Counted from the stretch's first letter, positions 22,686-35,559 are shown. The stretch is DNA of 64,000 nucleotides from Carallia brachiata (GCA_021464245.1 JADCRB010000022.1:62001-126000); one strand, 5' to 3'. Numbers and translations are program-made. Notes: generated by a model from the letters alone, not told the origin.

Positions 22686-23266
22686 CTTTTGTTAGGAATT
22701 GCAGCACCTAGAGCAGCATTGTTGACAATCTGACATGCTTTGTATGTACTGTGTGGTCTGATTCTGTATAATCCAACCGTATGAATCCTTCAGATATAAG
22801 CGTGTAGTTGCACACCCAAATGGGATGTTCATCTTGTGATTTCCAAGTAAACCACTTTTCAATGACAAAAAGAACGCCAAGGCTTTTGCTTTAGTCGGTT
22901 TGGTTTTACCCGTGAAGTGAAGATCATCTATGTTGAGAACATAGGTTTCGTATTCATTTTTTATGATAACAAAACATTTTAGTGTAGCTAATGTGCTTGT
23001 TTAAGCATAGTTAGTGGAAAGATTAAATTAACCAAACACACAAATCGGAAAGGAATAGGGACATGAGCTCAAAGGCGCAAAGGAAACTATGTTCAACATG
23101 AACAAGCAAGTTTGTCGCAAAGAATTTTTTTTCACTTATCCTTACCCTGTTCTGCACTCTATATTTCCATGAACTTAACCTTTAACTTATATTGCCACTT
23201 GTATGTCAAATAAATCTAACCGATCTAGATATGGACAGTAAAGAATATGGTATGAGGTGTTACATT
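22686..23266. other. Convergent intergenic spacer
   Basis: Holds the 3' UTRs of the convergent 22058 (+) and SnRK1 beta (-) genes. No other gene is seen. Confidence 0.4.
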
Positions 23267-25777
23267 TCACCTCCTTTTGGGCTTGTACATTACCACTGTC
23301 ACATATTTCTGGAGGAAACGATGTGTTGAGGCAAGTGCCACAGGCGAGCGATCACTGATTGAGCGACTGCTACCCGAATCATCCCTTCTCTGAATATACA
23401 GATGGTTCAGCATTTCATGTCGAGGCCTTGGCAGTGATTCGCGACCATCCGCAGCCAAAGATCGTTCAGATGGCAATGTTGATTGAAGTTGTGGAGGTGC
23501 TAGTTGAAGTTGTGGCGGCATATCGGGAGGAGGTTTACTCAGATCCTCTTCTGTCAAAGGTTGGTTATTGTAGCTTGATATGGGGGAAGAGGGAGATTCA
23601 AACTCAGATAAACGATCTGGAGCTTCTGGAGGATGCTCCTGCACAGCAGATTGTAACAAGAAAGGCAAATTAAGGAACGTCCTGCGCTGATGTAGACATT
23701 TTAGAATCCAAAGAGGTAAGAGTCAGGTCAATCTTCAACAGATAGCTAATTGGAAGAATAGCAGCAACATATTAATAGCAACATTGACAGGCATTCAAAT
23801 GGGTCATCAACAAATTTGATAAAAAGATGCATTAAACGAACTACTAAAGGGCGTTCTTTTAGCGTTACATCAAGGTTCGCTCTCATTAAGAGGATGATTA
23901 ATAGATGTTAATAAAATTATCTGCAGTTTCTCATTTCCACCCCACTTAACAAAGCCATATGATGTTTTGTGTTTCATAAACGCCCAGTTCATTTTGGGAT
24001 ATTTGCACGTCATAACCGCAGATTAAGATGAATTTCATTTCCATGCTTACATATGTTTAAATACAAGTCAAGACAATGACTTTGATAGTGTGCAAAACGA
24101 TTTCAATGTTTAAATGGCTCCAACATTTAACCAAGCAAAATGCTATTGGCCAAGATTACCAACCTTTGCTTGCCAGACAAATCAACTAGACAGATGAAGC
24201 ATATGGCACTTTTATCTTTATATCCACCCCATATACCTGTTTTTAGCATCAGACGCTGGGCAACTTTTTCTTGCAAAGAAAATAGTTGTGAGAAAATGCT
24301 TCAATCATCTCTTCATTATTTCACATATATTCCTTTTTCATTTTTAACTAATCAAATTTATTACTGCAAATCAAAGCTAAAATCTAGCCCGAAAACATTG
24401 AAACGTCAAATAAATACATGTTCTAGCTTTAACAGCCCAAAGCACAGCAACAACTTCAGCAGGGAAAAATCTGAGGACAGAAAAAAAAATGAGGTTGCGG
24501 GGTTCAGTGATTACCTGCACATCCATAATGTTGTAAGCTGTGCCCGAGTCATCGAATTCCAATGGCAAGTCTGAAGCGTACCTCAGGTGTTCATCGACAA
24601 TGAAGCGATAGTGATAAACACCCGAAGGCAGCATCTTAATAAGAGCAAAATCTTTGCCTGATCTCTGCAATGGTTCACTGACAGAGAGACACGAACATGT
24701 CAGTCATCGTATTAAGAGTTTAATTAGAAGACAAAGAAACAACAATAAAATTCCTTTCACCAATACCTTCTGATCCAGTTATCCCACGAGCCGGTGACAG
24801 CCACTTGCCGGCCACCGTGACGCCATACTATCAGCACAGGTATTGGTTTCTCCATGAACACGTCCCTGAAATCTGTTGTGCTATGTGTGGATGCATAGTT
24901 CCTGGCATGCACTGCTTCGCCAAGTCTTGAAGAGGGAACCAATGGGACCTGCCGACAGAAATGCAGGTGAATTTCAAATGCGCACAAAAGTTAAAAACAA
25001 AAAAAAAGGGCACGCACATTTAAGTGTTTCCAGTACAAATGTTGTCAAATCCAAAGGTCCCTTGCGGGCAAGCCCCTTTCCGTTTTCCATTTTCCATTTA
25101 ACAGTGATGCCTTTTATTCCTCAAATCCCAAATTCTCATACATTTGGCAACATATTTCACTTATCTCATGCCGGCCAAAGATGCATTTTTTTCATAGCCT
25201 TGCACATGTAACGCCCAATAATCTCACAAGAAGTAATAGCTTAGAATGTTATAAGACAAACAAAAATGTTCTGTGACATTGCATCTGCTATTAGTCTTCA
25301 TAAGTTGGAAAGGCGCGAAAGAAAAGGAATTTCTCAGAAAGGAAAAAAAAATCTGCGGAAACAGAAAAGAATTCAATATTCAATCTCCAAAATCCGGAAT
25401 TGGGAACACAGCTACCACCACGCACAAACTCACCCGACAAGAAAAAGAATTAGTATTTGGTGGCAGTTTTATTGTAAAAACTGCACTTTTCTTGAAGCCC
25501 TTTATTTCAATTGTATGGGAAAACAAAAACAAAAAGGACAAAGAAGGAACCAGACCTGTGGATTGAACAAGAGAGGAGGCTGCTGGTAGACTCTGGGGCT
25601 AAGTGGAGGGGAGTGAAGCATGGCCTCTGGCTCTGCATAAGCGCTGCCCTGCACATGATAGCCAGCATGCGCACCCCAGCCATGTGGTGCAAACTCCACA
25701 TCTTCCTGCTCAAACCCTTCTGCGTCTTTCACTCCAGAGCTTTCTTCTCCATCATCCTTGCCACTAGCATTGCCCAT
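23267..25777 (-). CDS. SnRK1 beta subunit (AKIN-beta/GAL83 type)
   Basis: Scaffold/targeting subunit of the SnRK1 energy-sensing kinase, the plant counterpart of SNF1/AMPK. Exons are 25777-25556, 24948-24767, 24677-24515 and 23638-23267, with GT-AG introns and matching phases, giving about 312 residues. [10 protein letters not shown] carries Gly2 in an N-myristoylation context. A variable acidic N-terminus with an SPPLSPR segment precedes the glycogen-binding/CBM48 domain ([22 protein letters not shown] ... [13 protein letters not shown] ... [12 protein letters not shown]). The ASC/KIS domain follows and contacts alpha and gamma subunits ([33 protein letters not shown]). Length slightly exceeds Arabidopsis KINB1/KINB2 because of a Pro/Gln-rich insert before the ASC core. 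No frameshift is present. I do not assign beta1 versus beta2. Confidence 0.92.
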
Positions 25778-25782
25778 CACTG

Positions 25783-26090
25783 GGAAAAAAAATTGAATAA
25801 ACGTTAAAAAAAGAAAACCCACATAAAATTTCTTAACTTTTATCAAAAACCATTACTTTTTAATCAAACTTAATGAATAAGAAGAAGAAGAAGAAGAAAA
25901 CAACTGCTGCCCCAGAATAAAAAATCATGACAAAGAAAGAAAAGAGAGCAGACCCAGAAACAAGGGCAGCAAGAAAACAAGACCCAGGAGAGTGAATGAA
26001 TGGAAAAAACCAAAAGAAATAAACTTTACCCAAAAAAAAAAAAGGGAAAAAACAAAGTTGTGGGATTTGGTGGGTTTCACTTACCCATCA
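25783..26090 (-). other. Probable 5' UTR intron of the SnRK1 beta gene
   Basis: On the minus strand a strong donor (GATGG|GTAAGTG at about 26091) and an acceptor preceded by a T tract (TTTCCCAG at about 25784) bracket purine/A-rich sequence just upstream of the ATG at 25777. The exon edges share the words GTGATGGG, so the exact acceptor is uncertain. A TATA-like CATAAAATAAAG lies near 26190. Confidence 0.4.
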
Positions 26091-26258
26091 CTGTAAATAA
26101 ATTGAAGAACCAGAAAAAGAAAGGCAGAAGCAAATAATAATAATTAACTCAAGAGAAAGAAGCAACATTATTTGTCTACTGACAGCTTTATTTTATGCAG
26201 TTTTTTTTTTTTTTGATTCATTGATTGGTTGATCAGTTGTTTTTTTTATGGAAAGCGC

Positions 26259-26321
26259 AATTTGTCCTTTCTCTCTCTTTCTCTTTCTCTCTCTCTCTTT
26301 CTTTTTTTTTCTCTCTCTCTA
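26259..26321. repeat. (TC)n / T-rich microsatellite
   Basis: An interrupted CT/TC and CTTT run of about 60 bp upstream of the SnRK1 beta gene. It reads as a Ser/Phe- or Arg/Glu-rich open frame in translation, which is an artefact of the repeat. Confidence 0.8.
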
Positions 26322-26599
26322 AAGTAAATATTTATTCTCCAATGAGTTTGGAAGATCCTCATAGTTGGTTTAAGAAGGGACTGTTGCTTCCTTCGTATGT
26401 AGGAAAGGAAACAAGGAAAATCACTGTTTTGTTTAACCCTTCCCACGGTTTGCACAGTAAGCCAATGAAAGGCTGCCACGTTGATGAGCTCAACCACCTT
26501 GGTCTCCCGGTGCAAGTAAAGCTGCTTCTCTCCTATTTGTACTGCCCTTTGTTTTTACTCTCTCTGTCGAGTTTTATTAGAGTCAATTTGTAATTTTTA

Positions 26600-29500
26600 A
26601 TCGTTAATTGTAATTATATGTCAAAATCATTGAAAAATGTACCATTAATGTTTATAATAATACCCCGTATGAAGCCATATTTAAGATGCGCCAACCCAAC
26701 AAAGTACAGGTGGCGTTCCCGCGCCCTTTTGTGTTTTTTGGGAAGAAGGAAGTACATGTAAGGTTCTCATTTTGGTTCTAGTGTACTTCGGCTTTTGCAC
26801 CCGTGGTGGACGCTAATGATGCATCTGAACCTTTTTCTAATTAATTATGACCATTAATCTGATATAATTATTCATATTAAAGATTATAATGATATAATCT
26901 GGACTAAAAAAACCACCATATTTCTAATTTACACTCTAATAATTTAAATATTCGAGTTTTCATATCTACGTTTTTCTCTAATAAATATTAGTGTCTTTAT
27001 AGACAATTATTGTGGTTCTAATGGTGAAGTTTCGCTCGACTTATCAATATTTGAGAAGTGGTCTATCTCTATGAAAATGATTAAATGAAATATTAAACTT
27101 TGATTTTAGTTTACATTTGTGATAACTGATATACTTATTATTCACTTGTTTTAATAAAAATATAAATCTTGACAAAAAAGAAAAAGACACTAATGATATA
27201 TGGCAACACATGCATTATGACCTTTTATTGTATTGATCGTTTGTAAGTTAAGATATTTATTAAGTCATGAATTGATAATTTTTTTATTTTTATAAATTTT
27301 TTATTTTTAAGATTAACACACTAAATAATTAAATTAGAGATTTAGTTTCTATTATTAAAGTGTCCTCTCAAAGATTTATTCATTGCACAAGTAAAATAAA
27401 TGGTGATAAGTTAAAGACGATATGAATAAGTAAAATGAATATAGATATCTTCATTTTCCTATTTCGTATAGCGCCAAACATTCCAAGAAATTATTACTTC
27501 ATTTTTTGGGTACAGCTTCGATTGTCTTCTTCCTTAGGCTGCCAATGCCACCTCCAATTTGAGACAAGATTCCATATTAATTACATAGCCAATTTACCTT
27601 GCCTATTAGGCTATTAGCCATAAATATAAGCTAAATGAAAATTTGTTTTTTGTACGATTCAATTCCCCTTTCTTTTAAAATTTTACTTTGGAATAATAAT
27701 TCTCACATCAATCATCACATCAATTCCACCCAAATGAACAGGTCATTAGCACCAAAATCAATTTGTTTCTATTAATGTGGAATTGCTTATATGAGATAGT
27801 GAGGAGAATTTTTTGTTTCATATGAGAAAGAATCAGGCTGTTCTTTTCAATAATATTTTTAAAAATAAAAACTCACACACCAATGCACCCCACAACGAAA
27901 ATGTCATTAATATCGAAAATCGGATGACAATTTTTTCATTCGACAAACAAACAGATGGATGTAACGATAATTGTATGAACACCAATATGTAATTTATCTT
28001 TAACGGAGCAGAAGTGGGCACCTAACATATATCCAATGAACTCTGCCGTCTCATCTAATCAACATGCTCACATGTGCGTTGCGCAGCTCTCTAAAATTTC
28101 CCTAATTAGATTGGAGACAAAGAGTCACTAGTGGAAGGCAACATGTATGAAAGGTCTAATATATATGTCTAACCACTGCGTAATTACCCATGGATATCAT
28201 TTTAGAGTTGAAAATGGGGCATCAAAATATCTTCGCCAGTTGACGAAGAAAGGAATATCTTACAGAATATGTTACAATCAAGCGATTATCACAAGGCCGA
28301 GTTTACAGATTCTTTTTTTTTTAACAGCTGTATTTTTCTTAGAAGATATATAAGTTAAGAGCATATTTACAGCACAATCCCTATATTTCCTTGTCCCTGT
28401 TCGTCCTCGCCACTTGGGGTTTTGCCAAAATATTGTCTAGAAATTTTGCTGTGGTGCTTTCCGTCCAAAATTTTTGATGGAAGAAACGAGAAAATTAAAG
28501 AAGCCTATTGGAAAAGGGTTCCATTACATGTTTGAAAGAATTTGTTAGAAAAAATTTTCGTAATATAATTATATAAATTCATTGTGTAATTACATTGATT
28601 ACAAGTGAAATAAAAAAAAATCACTATTTTTTTATTGCACAATAAATCTATGTTATTACAAAAAATTTTCAACTAATTACATTATAATAATTCTTCTACT
28701 AATTTTTTTTTCAGACATATATTTTTTTCCTTTGGAAAAGATGTTAAACAATGAAAATCTGGAGTCATCCCTTATCCTGTCCTTAAACTCCTCAAGTCCC
28801 AATCAATCAAAATGAAAATTTAATTATGGAATCGGCAGCCAAAACCAATGCGGGCTAATAAGAAAGTTCATCTACTTTGTTGAACTCATGCACTAAACAT
28901 ACTACCCCACTGATTTAGACGTGTCTATCATGTTGATTTTCCAGTTGATTACCTTTTTGGTTGTCTATTTAGCAGTTGATTAATTCAGTGAACCACATAA
29001 TAATTGTATTAAGAGATCTTTAACTCGTCTCTTAATGAATATTTTGGTAGTTAAAGATATAAACTTTCATCTTAGTTAAAGATCTTGAGTCTTAATCGTG
29101 TGAAGTGAATATGAGATTTATAAAAACAAAAAGAGTTGTCATTATTATATAACTTATAACGCAGTAGACCTCTTAATAACACGAAAAAAAAAAAGGGCCA
29201 TTAAGTTTAGGTGAGCAGTCAACATTGAGTTTTTATTCGCTTGCACCATATTGCAAATTAGGTACCTTAATAAGTACCCCCAACACCATCAAAGTACCTT
29301 TTTTTTGTCTTTGATATCATGGCACCGCTTTTACCATGAATATGATGCTTCACTAAATGATGCTTCACCATAAGAATCGTTATGATTAAAAACCCACCAG
29401 CACCATGCGAGAACTTTTTTGTGTAAATTATCAACTGCCTGACTTCTCATCTTATGCCAGCACCATGCAAGAGCCTCAAGTTTATGCCTACAAGTGACAC

Positions 29501-30116
29501 ATATGTCCTTAATTCATTAAGCTACGCAAAAGAAAGCGAGAGAATATTTATGTCTTGCCTAGTTGAGCACATTTCGATTTTTAATTCTGATGGCTCTTTT
29601 GCTTGACAAAGATAAAGAGTGAAAGAATATACATATATGGTACCACGAGAACAAAAGTATCACCGCAAGTGGCCATCTTTCTTTTGTTCAGCCAATCAAT
29701 TAAAGGATTATTGAATGCACAAGCTCAAAGTAAATGCTAGTACACATATTATTGGCCAATGCTAGGTCTACAAATTCCCACTCTGTTGTCCTTTTATAAC
29801 TATATGCTTGGGAATCTAATTAACCAGAGGGCTTTTTTTTTTTTTTTTGGTCTAACCACGAGTTGGTGAAAACTGAAAAGCAACAAATTGTAGGCTGAGT
29901 GGAACAAGAAAAGTGAGGGAACGATTGGAAAAGAAAGAGAGAGAGAAATTTGATGCGGTTGGTATGGTTAAATGTTTGTGTCCCATTTGTAAACGGTGAT
30001 CTGGAAGGAGAATCTGCACCGTTGGGCATCTTGGGTCTGTTTCTTGAGAGCGACTTGCATGACGTGATATGTCCAAAGTTGACAATTTATAGTCTTTAAG
30101 CAAACCCCTCTTGTTT
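26600..30116. other. Long AT-rich intergenic spacer
   Basis: No exon, RNA gene or intact element recognised. Minor features are paired CCAGCACCATGC words (29398 and 29457), paired GATGCTTCAC words (29344 and 29358), and a T tract (29830-29847). Open frames at 28147 and 29820-30178 have no motif support. Confidence 0.45.
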
Positions 30117-30161
30117 GACATGACTATTTCGACGTCAAAAAAAAAAGACATGACTATTTCG
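30117..30161 (+). mobile_element. Micro-insertion: 15-bp LINE tail with 15-bp target duplication
   Basis: Perfect 15-bp direct repeats GACATGACTATTTCG at 30117-30131 and 30147-30161 flank only ACGTC plus ten A. The insert is just the tail, and the duplication is long and exact. Confidence 0.75.
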
Positions 30162-31011
30162 CTGATTTTGATTGCCAAATTGACGTTGGAAACAATTCTA
30201 AAAAAAAATATTAATTTATTGCGTATGAGCGCACCAATGAATACTTGTCAAATCATCGAATTAGACAATTATATTATATAACGTATTAAATTAAATATTT
30301 TTTAAATATACATTCACATATTGTATTATTACTATCATTAATTTTATTATAATAACTATGCGAATCACATATACAGATACACATTCATCACAGATATCTA
30401 TTCAAGGATAATCATAAAGTAATATAAACAAATTAAACATACTTCTTACACATATAAATTAATTTCTTTTTATAAACAAATTCTTATAAAATAGAATTCA
30501 AAGATTGAGAATCCCCATTATCGTTCATCAAGCACAATTACTTGGCTTAGTTCAAAATGATTGCAGATGACTTCATATGCTATGGTCGCAAGACATGACA
30601 AAGGTAGATGTAGACGTATAAGTAATTGATGCCGTGGTTTACATACTTGTGAAATAAGCATTTTCTCAAGAAAAATCATTTCGCAAAGTAGTGCTTAGTT
30701 AACCACTTGAACTTGTTAGTGTCAGAAAGTTTTTCCTTCTGCTTGCATCAACGTGGGCCATTTAAGAAACCACTTCGTCGGCGGTGAGGTCGCATGAGTC
30801 CATGACCATTGCCGAAGGGAACTTCTCTTTGAAAAATTCGTCGATTCACGAATTTATGGTATAAAAGAATTCATAGTAACTTTCAATCAGTTCGGGAGCT
30901 TAATCTGGAAAATAATGAACTTAGGAAAAAAGGACAATTATCAAAACAAACTTATATCAATTTTAATTAGTGATACAACGTCGTTCTACTAATAACAGTT
31001 AATTATACATT
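30162..31011. other. Intergenic, no gene seen
   Basis: AT-rich spacer without recognisable genes. Confidence 0.4.
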
Positions 31012-31110
31012 TATAATTTTCATCATCGTTACCATTATTACGATAAAATTTGAGAATTACACATGTATAATTTTCATCATTGCTTGCCTTATTACGATAA
31101 AATTTGTGAT
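31012..31110. repeat. 54-bp tandem repeat, two copies
   Basis: Two copies of a unit starting TATAATTTTCATCAT and including TTATTACGATAAAATTTG, with starts at 31012 and 31066. They differ by scattered substitutions. Noncoding. Confidence 0.6.
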
Positions 31111-31229
31111 CCTGTCTACTCTGCGTGGAAGGAAATCACTTCTATCTAACAATTATCTGCCTATCAAACATTGCTTTTGAAAGCAATGATACCTCAAAAA
31201 AAATGTTTGTCAACAAGTAGCCTCGGTGT

Positions 31230-31310
31230 TCCAGCCGTCCTTGTAGCTTGTTGGTTTGTCCTGAAGCCAAAATTCAAAGGTCAAGGGTTCAAAGGTCCCT
31301 GACGTTACAG
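31230..31310 (+). mobile_element. tRNA-like Pol III boxes, possible SINE head
   Basis: TAGCTTGTTGG (31244-31254) resembles box A and GGTTCAAAGGTCC (31286-31298) resembles box B, 31 bp apart as in tRNA-derived SINEs. The region does not fold as an obvious tRNA and I cannot see the 3' end or a target duplication. Confidence 0.3.
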
Positions 31311-31769
31311 ATCTTTGACAATCTGTACTAAAAGTTAGGAAGATGGGACGCATCCTTTTACGTCAATGCATGAATTTACGGAGTTCCCAAAGTACCTTCT
31401 TTATTTTATTAAACAAATTATTAATCAATTAAATCCTAGCAGGCTTAGGAATTCACCCCAAGTGAAAGGGACCGATTCTGAATGATATGATTCCCTTATA
31501 ATTACTGTGTTCATATTTGGATCATCAGGTGCATTTGTAAATTGCAAGAAGAATTGGAATCACTTGTTACAAAAACAGGTAAATTATGAATTGTGTTTAT
31601 ACGCTTTGCATGAGGATCATAAGTCTTATGAATAGAACTAATTTACAGCGGTATCAAAACTTGTGATATGTTTATTGGCTTGCAGTTTTGATGTTCAACC
31701 AGCCTGCTTTCTGCTAAAACCTCCCCAAGATCAAGCACCCAAGTCAAATATCTACGACATTCCGCAGAG

Positions 31770-33754
31770 ATGAGGGCGACAATTGCTTGTTGGGTTTCTA
31801 TTTTGGTGGTTCTCTTCGCTGACCCTGGCTATGGATTCAATCTACTGCATCCTGAAAGCCACATGCACGCGTATTCAACTGGAGACTACATATGTGCCAA
31901 AGTTAACTCTTTGACCTCTATTGAAAACGCACTTCCTTTTAGCTACTATAGTCTCCCCTATTGCAAACCTCTTTCCGGAATCAAGAGGAGCCCCCAGATG
32001 AATCTCGGGCAGCTCTTATTGGGAGATCAGGTTCTTAACTCCCCATATCGGTTCCGGATGAATAGCAATGAATCTGTTTACCTTTGTACTACTCATCCAC
32101 TGAGTAAGGATGAGGTAAAGCTTTTGAAACAGAGAAGCCGCGATCTGTACCAAGTGAACATGATTCTGGATAACTTGCCTGTGATGAGGTTTGCTAAGTA
32201 CTCCGGCGCAAACATTCGGTGGACCGGGTTCCCAGTTGGGTATACGCACAGGGTGCTGAATGATAGGGAGGATTACATAATCAACCACCTGAAATTTAGG
32301 GTCTTGATTCACGAAATGAATCAAGAGCTGTGGAGATACTTGGCATAGGGGGAGAAGGTGAGAGGACGGTGTCTGAATCGGAATTGGAGAAGCGAGCAGT
32401 CGGATATGAAATTGTTGGTTTTGAGGTTGTTCCTTGCAGTGTTAAGCACAATCCTGAAGCAATGTCAAAGCTTCGTATGTATGACCATGCCCCATCTGTC
32501 TACTGTCCCCTGGAACTGAAAAAGTCTCAGGTCATAAAGGAGCAAGAGAGGGTATCATTCACTTATGAGGTTGAATTCGTGAAAAGCGATATTAAATGGT
32601 CATCGCGTTGGGATGCCTATTTAAAGACGGAAGGCGGCGATCGTGCCCATCGGTTCTCAATTATAAACTCAATTCTGATCATCTTTCTTCTGGCAGGAAT
32701 TATTTCCGTTATCCTGTTAAGAAACGTGAGGAGGGATTTGATATGTGACGACGAATTTGACACAAAATCTCAAAAACAGATTAACATAGAGGCTGTTTCC
32801 AAGTGGAAGCTTCTTGTGGGAGAAGTGTTTAGAGAACCACATTGTGCAAAGCTTCTTTGTGTGATGGTTGGAAACGGGGTTCAGATCACTGTGATGGCTC
32901 TTGTCACCATAGTTCTTGCAGTTGTCGGTTCTCTGACACCAGCCTCACAAGGAATGCTACTGACAGGAATGATACACCTCTACCTTTTCTCAGGGTTCCC
33001 TGCAGGCTACGTTGCAGTCTCTCTTTGGGGAACAATCAAGGGAAATTCGGCTGATTGGAGCGCAGTTTCTTGGTCAGTTGCATGCTTCTTCCCTGGAATT
33101 GTGTTTATTATCGTGACAACAATGGATTTCATTCTCCAGGGAAGCAGCAGTACTCGTGCACTTTCTGTTTCCTTATACCTGGCACTTTTCTCCATCTGGT
33201 TTTGCCTGTCAGTGCCGCTTACCCTCCTGGGAGGCTTCCTCGCGACACGAGGCAATCGGAAGATTCAGTACATAGTACTAACCAGCGAGCTTCCAAGAGA
33301 AATTCCTGCTTCCAAGTATCCATCATGGCTTATCCTTCTCGGTGCAGGAACCTTCCCATTTGGAACCCTCCATATTGAATTGTTCTACGTTTGTTCATCC
33401 ATATGGCTTGGACGGTTCTATAGTACATATGGTTTCTTGATGATAGTTCTTCTGCTTCTCCTTATTGTTTGTGCAGAGACGTCAGTGATTGTCACTTACA
33501 TGGGTCTTTCTGAGGAGGATTGGCGGTGGTGGTGGAAAGCATTCTTCGCTTCCGGTTTAGCTGGTCTTTATGTCTTTCTGTACTTCGTCAATTTCTTGGT
33601 GTCTGATCTAAGGGGCTTGATCGGACCTGTATCTGCTACTCTCTACCTGGGCTATTCGCTGATCATCGCAACTGCAATCATGCTAGCCACTGGTAGCGTT
33701 GGCTTTCTTATATCCTTTTACTTTGTTAAGTATCTCTACTTCCTTGTAATTTAA
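31770..33754 (+). CDS. Transmembrane 9 superfamily (nonaspanin/TMN) protein, frameshifted
   Basis: Intronless EMP70-family membrane protein of the Golgi/endosome system. The first part (31770 to about 32328) has a signal peptide (about residues 1-22), the lumenal block GDYICAKVNSLTSIE, YYSLPYCKP, SPYRFRMNSNESVYLC, and RWTGFPVGYTHR. A second frame then continues with GYEIVGFEVVPCSVK, CPLELKKSQ, ERVSFTYEVEFVKSDIKW and nine membrane segments up to 33754. The junction near 32320-32330 needs one extra base (GAG(G)CTGTG would restore it); no intron is plausible. The repaired length would be about 661 residues, normal for the family. The C-terminus ends YFVKYLYFLVI and lacks the usual terminal KxD Golgi-retention motif (family members end ...SVKxD). 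The frameshift and lost motif together could mean a decaying copy. Confidence 0.85.
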
Positions 33755-34289
33755 TTATTACCTAAAAAAACATACAAAAATGTATTTCCTTATTTTCTAA
33801 CAAATAACGCCTGCACTTGATCGATAAAACAAATCGTCTCCGAGAGAGAAAATAAACAAGTAGACGTATGTGTTAAATCAAATGAAGGAAATTTGTAAGA
33901 AATGGCATCAAAAAATATGTATTATCTTTTAACATCCAAGAGCAGAGAGTTTCCAATTGACTCAACAAACAGAGCCGAGAGTAACCAAACTTTCGAAGTC
34001 CTGGTTGGAATGTACCTGGTAAGAATTTAAGAATAATATTCGTTAAAGCAAATATGAAAAGCATTACCTAATTAAGAAGATCCATAAGAGATGAAAGTAA
34101 AAAAGCAGTATTTGAGACTGAATAAATCTCCGATGGGCTTCTGGCTATAGCCAGGAAAATGTCTAGCAAGATCTAACTTTCACCCTTTGGGGCTTTAAAG
34201 TCGCCCTTCCAAAGATTTTCATCATTCTTGACAAATCACACATGCTTCACAGAACAATAAAACTATGCCTGCACATCCATGCCAACTGC
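33755..34289. other. 3' flank of TM9SF gene; no gene seen
   Basis: No coding exon recognised. It probably includes the TM9SF 3' UTR. Confidence 0.35.
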
Positions 34290-35340
34290 CTTGATGGCTG
34301 CAGAAAGGAAATGCTGATAAATCCATGGTTGACCTAGATTACTAAAAGGGCTGTAAGAAATGGTTTAAACAACAAACAACCAACAGAAAACTAAAGAAAT
34401 TTCAAGTCTCCTGGCAATCATGCACCCCTGCACCACCTCAAAAAATGTGTGTCCAACTAATAATGAGGTCAACTAGAGAAAACAAAGAACAAGGAATAGA
34501 AAGCTGAAAAGGACCTGTTCCAAATTTCTCAATCCCAATTTCTTACAATTTCCCTGCATTGATACAGTATGTTAGACAATTAGAAAATAATACAGTATCA
34601 CAAGCAAATAAACGAGTGGTCAGCCATTCATCTCACTGGAGTTTAATAATTAATGTGAAAAACCTCTGGTATGTGCAGTTGGGATGATAGAGATACGAGT
34701 TTAGAATATGGTCTCCCTCTCTGCAGTATATTAGGAGAGCAGGTTCAAATGAGCAAATTTCAGTAAATAGCGGAATATCATTGTAGATCAAACTAGAGTC
34801 TTCAAAGAATATGTAAGAATAAATGCAAAATATAGTCTGTAGAAGAACAAAATGGTTGGATCCACAAGTTACCTATAGTGGGAAGTTCTAACTCCACGGG
34901 TTAGGATGAAAACAAACATAATGTTTCAAATTTGAGCTAATGAAATGAAATACAAGAGAAAGAAACTGATTAACCCCACCATTGTTTGGAAGCATGTGTG
35001 GGAAATAACACCAACCTGGATATTTCACATCCAGAAACTTGTTGGATCAAGAGACTAGAAATTGAAAAAGGAAACAGAGTTTCCAACCCCAACGGGGAGC
35101 AAGTAAGAGAGATTAACAGCCAGAAATCAAGTGTTGAAGGGAAAAGATTCATGAACAGAAATTAAAAGAGAAAAAAAAAAGTTATTAAAACAGACATACC
35201 AACCTTTCTGTCAAAGGAAGCCGTTGCATAGAAAGATCTACAGCTCTCCTTCTTTCAGCTCCCTTCATATTTGAAACAAACAAATAGGATGTCGAGTAAG
35301 TCCAATTTTCCACCATCCTAATTAGCCGAAAAATCACACT
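34267..35340 (-). other. Possible small spliced transcript, unidentified
   Basis: The minus strand shows several exon-like pieces. An open stretch at about 35317-35205 reads MVENWTYSTSYL.. then MKGAERRRAVDLSMQRLPL, followed by the donor GTATGT. An acceptor/donor pair brackets a 39-bp open piece at about 34517-34555. A strong acceptor (TTTCCTTTCTGCAG) precedes IKAVGMDVQA and a stop at about 34267-34300. I could not join the pieces in one consistent frame, so this may be noncoding RNA, a decayed gene or chance. Confidence 0.2.
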
Positions 35341-35423
35341 ACTCAAAGCACCCAATTAATCAAAAATCCTAAAGAAATAAAAATTTCACAAAAGTGTGTG
35401 TCCATATTACATGCAAGTGCTAC

Positions 35424-35545
35424 TTTGAGCCTCGAGTTCTCTTCTGCATTCAGGCTCGCGTAGAAATGGTTTAAATGCAAAGCACCCCATTATATTTGAG
35501 CCTCGAGTTCTCCTCTGCATTCAGGCTCGCGTAGAAATGGTTTAA
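35424..35545. repeat. Direct repeat, 51-bp units 71 bp apart
   Basis: TTTGAGCCTCGAGTTCTC..CTGCATTC and the following AGGCTCGCGTAGAAATGG occur at 35424-35474 and again at 35495-35545, with one substitution. The units lie upstream (minus-strand sense) of the possible small transcript. Noncoding. Confidence 0.75.
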
Positions 35546-35559
35546 TGGCTTCTGAGAAA

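Noticed and set aside
23359..23673. Plus-strand open frame over the SnRK1 beta last exon
   Set aside because: Shadow of the conserved minus-strand ASC-domain exon.
26225..26593. Ser/Phe-rich open frame
   Set aside because: Generated by the CT/T microsatellite rather than a coding gene.
29820..30178. Overlapping minus-strand open frames near a T tract
   Set aside because: Low-complexity start and overlap with a retroposon-type duplication; no family features.
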